64,000 nucleotides of DNA from Mesostigma viride. Its lineage: Eukaryota > Streptophyta > Mesostigmatophyceae > Mesostigmatales > Mesostigmataceae. The notes below the pieces were generated by a model. It had not been told where the DNA came from and searched no databases. It saw only the letters and a list, made by a program, of their open reading frames with translations. Location: the NCBI GenBank assembly GCA_009746045.1, contig RPFO01000164.1:2127400-2191399 (forward strand). The letters run 5' to 3'. Shown piece after piece: positions 42,501 to 54,500 of the stretch. Position 1 is the first letter of the stretch. Every line of letters starts with the position of its first letter. Both the position numbers and the translations under genes were made by a program.

Positions 42501-45500
42501 TAGTCACTGGACACATTCGTTAGTGCCTCGCTGCACGCCGTGTCCATGACAGGCACACAGATCACCTGTGACTATTTTGACTTCCACTAGTGATATTTTC
42601 GGGTGTTTCGTGGAAGCTTCGGTCAACCATTTTCCTGCAAGTACATGCTTGCGTGTTGCAGGCGCTGGCGCCCCAGCTCACCCCTCGCTGTTCCTTTAGA
42701 TACCTGCTGCGTCACCAAGGTGAACCTTTGTTGTGAGTGCAAGCTAGTACCACGATGGTCAGGCACCTTTGACGAGCGGTGGAGTAATGGCAGGCGTGAC
42801 ATGTGGCGGCTGCTAGCAGGTCTGTTCCTCGACCAGTCTGGCTAGCATGCAAATGTGGCTGCAATCTTTATTGCTGTTGCTACCAGCGGCCGCCACTTGC
42901 TGGAGTACTTTGCGACTTACCTCCATCAGCCTACTCGTTTCCAGCATGCCGGTGTTTCCACCCAAAATCTCCTTCATCTGGTATCGTCTTGTATGGCCTT
43001 GTGGGATTTATACATGGCCTAGTAAGTCTTGCACGGCCTTCTATGGTCGTGTATCGTCTTGTAAGGCCTTGTGTGGTCTGTTTTGCGCCGGCGCTTGTGT
43101 GTCCGCTGCGTTCAGGCTGGGGATACCCCGCTGCACAAGGCATGCAGACGAGGCCACCTGGATGTGGTGAAGTTCTTGTTGACCAGCGGCGCGGACAAGG
43201 ACGCCAAGGACGAGGTCTGTAATGGTTACACTGTACACACTAAACAAGGATGCCAAGGACAAGTTAGTAGTTGCTGCACCGTATACGTAAGGCAAGGGTG
43301 CCATGGACAAGTTAGTAGCTGCTGCACAGCATCCACAAGGCAAGGGCGCCAAGGACAAGGTCAGCTACCAATGCTCAAGGCTCTACCCTTGGAACCAACG
43401 TGCACAAAAATCTGGGCACATACCAGATGATCTAATCTGGCACATACCAGTTGATCTAATCTGGCACATACCAGTTGATCTAATCTGGCACATACCAGTT
43501 GATCTAATCTGGGCACATACCAGTTGATCTAATCTGGCACATACCAGATGATGATATGATCGGAGGATCCTTGGCTTCTGAGATGGACGTTGGCAATGGA
43601 GACCCGAGCTGTTTCGTGACAGCGGGCATTGTATCAAATCACGAAGAAATTTGGCTGTGCTGCAGGCCGTACAGCCCTCGCATGGTCAGTTTTAATTCAG
43701 TTCAGCCGAAAGGCCCTTCGGGATTAGATAATCTCGTTTACTTGGTTGGAAGTACACCAGGGCCCGCCCTATTAATTATTATCTTGTTTGTTTGTTTGTT
43801 TGTTTGCTTGTTTACTGAACAGCCGTTGAACTTGCCGTGCGATTTAATAATTTTTTGTTTGTTTCGTATAACCCAACCGGCAGCACTGTTGCTACCGCCA
43901 GTAAAGCACATTTGTCAGCCAAAGATTATATATTTCTTTTGGTTTTTATCGCTAAATAAGCACATTAGACAGCCACATGGTTTATTTAGTTACAGATTCT
44001 TTGGTTGTTCGGTACCTGGAAAGCAGACAGTAAAGCACACTCGAGAATTGATTATTTGCATTTTTCTTGTTTTATTATTTAGCGTTAGGTGGTGTACCGT
44101 ACGAAATAAATAATTATCATTAAAACTAACAATGCGAGGGGTGTAGGTACGTCAAGCGTACACCTTTCTCGTGTCGTACTGCCACGTAAGCTGCCTTAAT
44201 TGTCCAAGTTCGTGCATGATTTTTGTTGTTGCTGGCTGTTTTTCCTCGCGGGCTTCCTCCCCAGCTTGCGTGCTTGGTGCAAACCTCGTTCCCTCTCCGC
44301 CCTTTCTTCGCCTAATGTAGTTAGGAGTAGAGTGTTTTTGTTTTGAGGCCGTCAACTTCCATAAAGGCACTCCACTTGAGTATATTTCCAATAAAGAGGC
44401 ATGTAATGAATGCGCACGCCGTGATAGGCATGCAGTAAGCCTGGCAAAGCCCTTCACATATGCCAGGCCGTACAGTAATATAGTCACAGGGAGAACAGGG
44501 TCGATGCGTTGCCTTTATGAGAGGAGTCAGCTCAGGATTAATAACGTCTCATGGCTCTCTCTCTCTCTCTCTCTCTTGTATGGGTACTAGTATCTCAGTA
44601 TCGTTGTGAGCTCGGCTGTGTATCAGATGAGCAACGAGGGGAAGATTTTCAACAGCTACCTGCAGGTCCGACCCAAAGAACCCCGAAAGTAGGGGTAGAA
44701 CAGCTGCCACATTGCTGTTGGCCGCACGCTCCTCCCCTTCCGTGCATAAACCTGCCTGTCCAGTTCTGCGTGGTCATCCTATGGCTCGTTTCCGCGGGTA
44801 TGTCTGTGGCTGGTGGGCTCAGTCTGGGTGGTCCGCGCTACACTGGGCGTCGTACAAGGGCCGGCTGGGCATGGTCCAGCAGTTGGTCGCCATGGGTGCG
44901 GACAAGGACGCCTATGATGAGGTCCGTTTGTGTTTATTTATAGATCGGAAGTTAGTACCCTCAAGCCCTGGGTTTGCAATCATGGCGTCATGCAACCCTG
45001 GGACAAAGGCTGCCACGGTGGTAGGGGGGGGGGAGCGACCGGCCAAGAGCAGGAGATCCCCAGCAGGCACCGTCAGAAGTAACTTGAGTTCTTCGTATGT
45101 AGAATCACTGCAAATAACACACATTCCGCTGGCCAGTTAGATTACGCTGGCTTCGGCAATCACTTCGCGGGATGCCCTTAGCCTCACGACCACAAAGCGG
45201 TATGCATGGTTGACACACTCGTGAGCAACCCAGCCGAAAGATACAGGTCAGTACGACAAGAAGAACTGGAAGTCTATTGTCTATAATATGCGGCATAACA
45301 GGCCTAGTATATAATGAGATCAGCATAGTACTTCCTGGCATGCCTATGCGCATGACACGCAAGTACTTACTTACCTATACACGGCATAATCTATAACTCA
45401 GATGCGTAGAACAGACAATATATATGGGGGTTGTGTTGTCTGATTATGTCGGGCTATAAGAGCGCTACTTCAGACAGCCCCTCGATCTGATAGGATGGCC

Positions 45501-48500
45501 ATGGACCCACATGCCAGTGTCCAGAGCGTTGTTGATGTCAGCATTATGGAACGTAAGCGGACTGCCTCAGGGTCCAGTTCAGCTGACGCACGTTCAGTAG
45601 CGGAACTCGCGTGACTCCCTCCTGGGTCGCGTACGCAGCACCAGGCTCTCTGGTCGATCGCAGTTCCAGATGAATCTTGTGACATGTCTTGGTCTTGCTT
45701 ACTTGTCAACTTGCTTACTTGAAGATCGTTTCCTCCAATCAATAAAGACTATTCTAGACTATTCTGGGCTTGCTTACTTGTCAACTTGCAAAGATCGTTT
45801 CCTTCAAATACGGTCTATTAATTATTCACACATGGTATTGAGGTCCAGGTTCCTGAGGTGACCTTCGAACTCTGCCTTACCGCGTGCGTGCATTTGACCT
45901 GGACGATCAGCTGTTTTCTTGCTACTTGGTCGACTAGCTACGTCGACTAGCTTTGCTGAATAGTGAATTTCCTTTTTTGTAGATTGACCGCTTTTTTGTA
46001 TTTCTCGTCATGTGTTTCGACATCACCGTGTTTATGTAGCCTTGTTGGTGGAAACTCACTGGGCACACGCATGCAAGGGACGTGCAGCCTAGAGCGCCAC
46101 AGAGGATTGTGGCGTATGTCCGTGACAGCCGCAACTTGGTTACAAGAAGTGCGGCTTGAGGAAACTAGTGACAGCCCGAGTTCTGCGGACTTTCACCTGT
46201 TTTACTGGGCGGTGCGGGCGATGTCGAATAACGCTACGAGGGAATCTGGCCGGCTGAGCTAGCCACCTGTGTATTTCACCCTCTGCTTTTTGGTGTAACC
46301 TCCAAATATATCTGCCCGCACCGCCCAGTAAAACAGGTGCACATCCGCAGAACTCGGGCTGTCACTAAAACCCGCAAGCCGCAATTCTTGTAACCAAGTT
46401 GCGGCTGTCGCAGGATCGACGATCACGGACATACGCCATAAGCCTCTGTGGTGCTCTATGTAGGCTGAACGTCACTCGGACGCTTGTGCCCAGCGAGTTT
46501 CCACCGACAGGGCTGGACATAAAGACAATAATGCCAAGTATCTCGGGCGAGAATGCAAACGAGCGGCCGATCTGCCAGAAAATTCAGCACAATTAATCGA
46601 CGAAGCTAGTCGACCAAGTAGCCAAAAAACAGTTGATCGTCCAGGTCAAAAGGCAATAGGGCCTTGACACGCAGGCAGGATCCGAAAGTAGCCTCAGCAT
46701 CTTGGGCCTTGATGCCATGAATGGGGTCCATTCGCTGTAGTATTGTGATTTTTTACACTGATATGCTCACAGCATGGTTGTTTTCTCATGGATTGCCTCG
46801 ATTTTCACGTATCTTCTAGGTTGCTGAGCTACCCCCTGTGCGTGCGTCTTTACTCCTCTCCCACTCAGGCCTTCTTTGATGCTAACTATGCTTGTGCATC
46901 ATGCTTGGGTTTCTAATAATTTTGATGACAAATACAATAAGCATTCAAGCTAATAAAATACTAGTAAACAATCTACTCTCTTAATCAATACTGCTGTAAA
47001 TAGCAGCTTATGGTATGGATCACCTGTGCTGCAACACCCACGGCATCTGGCAGCTGCCACTAGGTCCTTGCCGCAGCAGCCGAGCTAGTTTGCAGGCCTG
47101 CACCTGGAAGCCACCACGATATTCAATGTTTCCAACTTCTTCCCCACCTGCTTACTGAGCCTGCTGGGTTCCAACGCATGCTGGAATTTCTGCACACAGT
47201 TATGGTTACTGCTATATGTTTGGGTCGGTTCATCTTTTCTCGCGTTTGTGTTTGTGGCTGCTGGGCGCAGTCTGGGGAAACACCGATGCATTTTGCGTCT
47301 GCATGCGGCTGCTTGGAGGTGCTCCAGCACTTGGTGGCGAGCGGTGCGGACAAGGACGCCGAGACCGTGGTCCGTTCACATGACTCTAGTCTTCATAGTA
47401 CTAAATTCGTTATTCACCTCCCAGACAGAGGTCCGTTCTCATGACTCAAGTCTTCATACTACTAAATTTGTTATTCCCCTCCCAGACCGAGGTCCGTTCT
47501 CATGACTCTAGTCTTCATACTACTATATTCGTTATTTCCCTCCCAGACCGTTTTTTTTTTACACTCCAGTAGTTATTATATACTACTATTCCTTATTACC
47601 GTCAAAGACCGAGGCTCTTTCGTATCTATATCCCCTGATCGGTATTCCAAGAGGTTGCCCCCCAGCATTGCTGTGCCACACCCTATCAGGCGAGCTTGTG
47701 ATGTTAGTTTGGGTACTGAAGTTCAAGTTTGCGGTGCATAGTACACCGTCATCTTCTAGCAGTATATGTTTGGTGAGACAAGATGGTTGAAGCATTCGCC
47801 TCGTCACACTTAATATGTTAAGATCGCAAAGCTCCCAAGAAGACAAGCATTTGATTGAAACAATAAGTGGAGCCCTGCCACAAATGCAGCAGTAACAGTG
47901 GCCTTAAGGCTTCTTAGGCCGCACGCCGAAGCAAGATCTCCGGGCCCCGGGGTGGGAGGGAGGGAAAAAAAACGATTGCGGATCATTGCCGGCCTAGCTT
48001 GATTACGACATGATCCGCCGGCACACACGCTGATGTCATCCTAAATTTATTAACACCGGTATGCATCACGCGCCGGCCTGAACGGTGCTGAAAACGTCAC
48101 TATAAACTGACCCGGCCACGCACCCCCAGGCTAGTACGTCAACCGTACAGGTAGTCGCAAGCCAACGCGGAGCGGCCCTATCTTTCCCGCAAGCGATAGT
48201 TAGACTACATTCTGAGAAAACCGACTGAGACTGAAAGCACTCGTAATGGTGGTCGATGGCCTATAAAAACCGATGTGCATGCATCGTAATTAATAACTTC
48301 ACTGCGGGATACGCCCAAGGGGCCTCATCACAAAATACGCCCAAGGGGCCCAGCAATGAGGGAATGCCCGTGGGGATTGAGCAGGAAGCGGATGACAGGC
48401 TAAGCCACGCTCTTGGCCACGCTCTTGCAAACATGGGTGGGGGTATCATAACGGGATTGAAGGAGTGAAGGCCTGCTCTGTCAATGTTCTTATTGGTGAG

Positions 48501-51500
48501 TGAGTTAGTAACACTGCAAGGGTCTCTGTCCAGGGAAAAAAATTTACTTCCAGAGCCATCACCTTGCAGGGTGGGAGATGAAATAATCCCTCAGTGGGTG
48601 AAATGCTTCCCAAATGTATGATGGCATGCACCATTGTCAGGTTAATGCGTGGAGTTAACCTGGATTTCACTAGTTCGTATCGTCTAGGTTTTGAGGTTGC
48701 CAACCACTGCTTCTCCTAATCCCGGGCACCTGCTTGTGTGCTAAAGCTTTTCACCCCATTGTCCTTTACTTCATCTCGTTTTTCTACTTTGTTGCATGCA
48801 GTCAAAAGGAAGGTCTGTTTTCTGACATGTTTGTTTCCACTTTTTGATTGCGATCATGGGTTGCACGACAGAATACGATATGGTGGTTATCATTTCTGGC
48901 AGCTAACAAGCAAGTCCTTTCCTCCAACGACTTGCTCATTACTAGTCCTACTGATCGACCCGCGCTTGGACCAGCCTCGCGATTGTGTCTACCGTTCTGG
49001 CCTGTGCGCAGCCGCCACTTAGAAGATCTTGCTTGGCTCCAGCCGAAGTGTAGGTGGTGTCCGGGGAAAGTTACCTTTTTTTTTGTATGGTCTGGTGCTT
49101 GCCGACTTATGTGTGTCTGCGTTGTCCAGGTTGGAGACTCCCCCTTGCACAGGGCATCTGGCAGGGGCCATCTGGCGATGGTTAAGCACCTCGTTGCCAG
49201 CGGCGCGGACAAGGATGCCAAGGACATGGTCAGTAGTGATTCCAGAGCATGCATAAGATGCGGATGTGAAGAGAAATGTTGGTAGTAGTTACACAACACT
49301 TACTAAACTAGGATGCCAAGGGTAAGGCTAGTTATCTCCGAAACCTAGGGTGTACTGTGAAATAGTTTGGTACCATACCGGATTCGAACACAGGACCTCT
49401 TGCATGATTTCGTGGCTATAGGGGTCTCCCGATCCGAAGGCATCCCAAGCGATAGCCCATCTGCGAAAAAGCTCTGTACCGGAGAGCGATGCAAGTGTGT
49501 CAAATATTCTCCAATATGAACCAGTGGATCGAATCTAACTGCTAGCCCCACGGGGGCGGATGTGAGTAGGAGTACTACTCATTGGGTCACGCCGACGGAA
49601 GCCGGCCAAAGGTGACTCCTGGTTGACCACGGCCAAGATGCGTGTATAAGCCAAGAACGTTGAACATGCCACTTTACTACTTGCGACTTGGGATACCCCT
49701 GTGATCGCGGGAATAGGGCTCGTCTTTCTCAAAGCTTCAGTTTTCCTCGATGCTTGGCTTGTAAGGTGCATGCGTGGAATGAATCGTGGTTCTCTGAATA
49801 TGGGTTGTTATTGTGAGATAGAAGGGTAGCCGCTATAGCTAGGTGACAGGGTTGACGTGACGAACCTTTTGAGGGCTCTGCGGCCTGAATCCGATCTGCG
49901 GTGGCAAAAATTTGGCCAATTATCTTACCAGGTTTGTGAGAACTATGCTGTGTTACAATCTTGCCTCTGTGTAGGTTTCTACTACTATGTCAATGACGTA
50001 TTTTTGATTACCTGGAGCTTAGATGTTTCTCCCATGCATCGTGTAACCTAAGAGCCCCCGCATTCTTACAAAAGAGGTTGGCAGATGGAACGCCAACTAG
50101 TGTCATTTGTTCAGGCGGCAAAAACCTGCGGAGAAAAAAATGCTTCTGGGGTGAAGTCGCATGCCACAAAAGGAGACATAAGCAAACCCACCTAGCTAAG
50201 GTCAGCTTCTTTTCTTTCCACAAAGGCAGCGAGAGCAAGCTAGGGGCAATGAAACTATTGTTTGATGAACCGTTTGTATTGGGACATTTCCGGCCCTGAG
50301 CACCTTAGCCAAAGGGAGCGCACAAGGCAGCGAAGAAGGCAGCGCGCGAGGAGGCGGGAACGCCTACGTCGCGGACTGCTGCCACTGGCCACGTCCCAGC
50401 CGCCTGGGGCGGCGAAAAGAAGCAGCTCGCCACCTTGCTCTCCACTTGCACAAAACCCGCGAAGGCGGTGGGTGCAGACGGGGGATTCCGCAGAAGCGAA
50501 AAGTCAGTTTGGTTTTCCTTTAACGAGTAAATCTACGCATATGTGCTGAAGCTAAGGTCAATTGGAGTGCCTTCCTACCAGAGAAACAAGTTTATTACAA
50601 GAAGTGTGTGCAGGCTTGGTTGTGGGCGCGACATGGTGCGGACCATGGTTGTGAGCGCGGCCGGGGCGACGCAGCTACAACAACGCCAAGCCTCGCAGCA
50701 ACCCCAACAGCCTCAGCCTCAGCCTCAGCCGTCAGTTGCTGTACCCCAGCGACCCAGGTTTGATTCGTCACGTAGGGAGGACAGGATCACCTTTCCAGGT
50801 CTGCCAGAGGGCTTTACTCAGGAAGATGCTTTGGAATTCCTGTTTAAGATAGAGCACTCTTGGTCGCACGACAACATACGTGACTGGTTTCCCTCGTTCC
50901 GTGTGTCTAACACTGTGCATCAGTCGGCACCTAGCGTCAAGCAGATGGTGGTGATGTATGAACGGAAGGCTAGTACACCTGAAGCACAGGAGGTACATGT
51001 ATTCACAGAGTTCATGGCTGACCTCAAGGGGTTGTTGACCAAAGGTGAGCACTTACAGGCACTAAAAGGGTTCAACTGGTTGTCCACTTACAAGGTCAAC
51101 AAAGCAGACTACGTGAGTGACAACAAGACATATGTACTCTACATTGACAGGGATGAGGAGCTCAAAAAGCTCAACTCCAAGTACCCGGTGCACACCTGGT
51201 TGACAAAAGCAGAATAATGCAAAAACACCACTGCAATACTATCCCCTGAGAAGACCCAGCCTTACTACCCTCTTTCCCCCCAGCCCCCTTCTCCGCCTTT
51301 CCCCGCTTCTTGGAGGCCCCCTCCTTATTGTTGCTTTTCTGTGTACCTGAGAACACCGCCTTCACTTTAGCCACCACGTCCTGAATGAGCTTTTTCCTTT
51401 CCTGACCCACTGCTCCCTCCTGATTCCCACCCACCCCTTGTATCTTGCTGACCTTGGGTTCCTTGACCGTGGAGAAGGGTTATAGACTCTGCTGTATAAA

Positions 51501-54500
51501 CAACATTGCCCCCCTGAAGTCATGCCTCTTGTCTTTTGCCCCTGCCAACAGTACTTGTCTAACTCTGCTTTTGTCAACCAGGTGTGCACCACGTACTTGG
51601 AGTTGAGCTTTATGAGCTCCTCATCCCTGTCAATGTAGAGTACATATTTCTTGTTGTCACTCATGCAGTCTGCTTTGTTGACCTTGTAAGTGGACAACCA
51701 GTTGAACCCTTTTAGTACCTGTAAGTGCTCACCTTTGGTCAACAACCCCTTGAGGTCAGCCATGAACTCTGTGAATACATGTACCTCCTGTGCTCCAGGT
51801 GTACTAACCTTCTGTTCATACATCACCACCATCTGCTTGACTCTAGGTGCCGACTGATGCACAGTGGTAGACACACGGAACGAGGGAAACCAGTCACGTA
51901 TGTTGTCGTGCGACCAAGAGTGCTCTATCTTGAACAGGAATTCCAAAGCATCTTCCTGAGTAAAGCCCTCTGGCAGACCTGGAAAGGTGATCCTGTCCTC
52001 CCTACGTGACGAATCAAACCTGGGTCACTGGGGTACAGCGACTGACGGCTGAGGCTGACACTGAGGCTGCTGGGGTTGCTGCGAGGCTTGGCGTTGCTGT
52101 TGCTGCGTCGCCCCGGCCGCGCCCACAACCACCATGCCGCTTGCTCCAGCTGGGCCTGCTGGGCCGGTAGGGCCCCTGCCCATGCCAACATCCCCCTCGT
52201 CCGGCGGGGAGCGGGGGAGGTTCTGCTGTGGAGCACAACCCTCCACCCACTTTGCCTGCCTCATCCGCTTGGCGGCTTGGAGAAGCCTCTCCACTGCGTC
52301 GGCGGAGGTCATCGGACCTGTTGAGTCCAGTTCCTTGTTGAGCAGCTCCGCCAGCTGATCCGATTCTCGCTCTGGACTGCGCTGCGTGTTGTTGGTAGGG
52401 GGGTGGGGGGGTGGGGGGCGGGCATCAACACCAGCAACAACGCGTTGCTGGGCTTGCAGCAATGCAGCAATGCGCCTGATGCGTGTCTGCTGGGGGGACT
52501 CCAGAAAACGTTGCACAGCATCCACAGGGATAGGCGCCCCAGGCGCCAACCGCTGTTCAAAACGAATGGCGTCTTAAAATGGCCCGTGAAGAGCCCAGGA
52601 CTGGGCAGCTTCGCGGTAGCGATGAAAGCCTGCTGTTCCTTGCGCACCCGTCGCTCCAGCATCCTGCCATGCTCCCCCACCTTCCGACTTAACCTGGCCT
52701 CCTTTGCCGGGCCCGACATCAGCTCCAGCTCCTCCTTGGTGCGCTTCTGCACCGCCCGCTGCCTAGCTGTCCAAGAGCTTCTTCGTCTTCTCCTTGCATG
52801 GCTTTGCCCGCCTTCACCTTCAAGCGGCGCAGCTCGCCGAGGCGCACATCCCTAGCCGCCCGCTCCCGCTCGAAGCTGTTCACAGCCACGACCTGGCCAT
52901 GGCCCGCTTCGCCTTCTGCCTGCAGTGCCGCTCATAGGCCTCCTTCGCCTTCTTCTTGGCCTCCTGCATTTCTGGCGACATGAGGACCAGGTCCTCACCG
53001 TCGCTGCCACCCAGCATCGACACTGACGTGTCGGTCTCCTGCAGGACTTCCCCGACTACCCACTGGTAGTGCCGAGCATATCGCCGGCGCGCGAAGCAGT
53101 AGAGCTACTTCTTACGATGAAGCTCAAACTGCGGACGCTCCTGCTCCGCCTCCGGACTCGCAGACCGCCGAAGCCCGCCCCTGGCCACATGATCAAGCTC
53201 TTCCCTCTGCTTGGCCACCTCCCGAGCCCGCCTGTCTGCCGCGTTTTCCCCTTCAAGTTGTGCCTGCAAGACACGCGCGGCCTCCGCGTCGGCACGCTCC
53301 TGCGCCTCACGACGCTCGCGCAGCTCGCGCTCCTCATCGTCCTCGGGTATATTAAAATCCACGAGGTCCTTGTTACTGTCCTCGCCGTCACCGGGGCTCC
53401 CCGGTACCTCCCGCCCCGGGCGGACCGTCATCGCCGGCGCATCGGGGTTTGGAGCTGCCTTCCCCTCCCCAGCCGCAGGCGGGTTGCCAGCCCGCTGCAG
53501 CTCCTGGGGGCGAGGACGCCAGATCTCATAACTGGGACGTCGAACCAACGCCGCAGTGTAGCCCCCCGCGCCTGCACGCGGAATGAGGCGCATCTCTGCG
53601 CTGTCGATGCTCTCAGCATCGCTATCCGACGTGCTGGGAGACAACCCATACCTCTCGCCCCGACGCGCAGGGCAGTACAGCTCTAAGGAGGAGCTCGACA
53701 GGCTATCAGACGACGAAGGGGAAGACATTGTTGTGAGAGTAAAGGTGTAAAAAAAACTGAGAGTTGTTTTTAATGCAAGTTATGGAACCCGCAATGCCCT
53801 TGTGCAAGTGAATGCGTACGTGTGTTGGAATTTGCAATGGCTGGCATATATCAACCCATGCAAGCTTGCCAAGCTGTCAGCATGGGCACGTAAGTTAGGC
53901 TAACTTAGCAATCCTGCATTAGTGCTAATCAATGAGATGCTAACTACTTCTAGCCAGCTCGACTCCAGCTAGGACTGACACCGAAGCCCACAGGCACGAC
54001 AGCCTGTCAGCACTACGTGGACGGTCCTGGACCTACCCTAAGGACCTCTGTACAGGACTAGCTACGCAGCCCACTAGGAGTAGCTACGCAGCCCTCTGGA
54101 CCCGCGTGCCGAAGTCGCTCCCACTTTTGTGTTCCATCTGTGTGCGAGAGGGGAAGAAAATCTGTGCACGGCGGGAGGGGAGAAAATTAACCCATTACTC
54201 TCGGGTTTAGGCGCGGACCATCACCAGAACGCCCCAAAACCAGAACGCCCCAAGACCAGAACGCCTCAACACCAGAAAGCCCGAGACCAGAACGCCCCAA
54301 AGTTAGTATGTTTGGGGCGGCACTTGCTCTGGAGACATGTCCCCATCAGCGTCCAAGAGCTCTTGCACGTGCTGCAGTTTTGCTCCAACTTCCTAGTAGG
54401 GCGTGATGTTTGAGGGTCCAGCTTCGTTCCTCGCTCGCCGCCTTGCCACGCGCGTGCGGGCTGCACTGCCCGTTCTGTTGATGATTCGTTTGTGTGGTTG

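Noticed and set aside
49350-49440. tRNA gene on the minus strand
   Set aside because: A and B box-like strings are present but the T-stem and acceptor stem do not pair; a SINE remnant is more likely.
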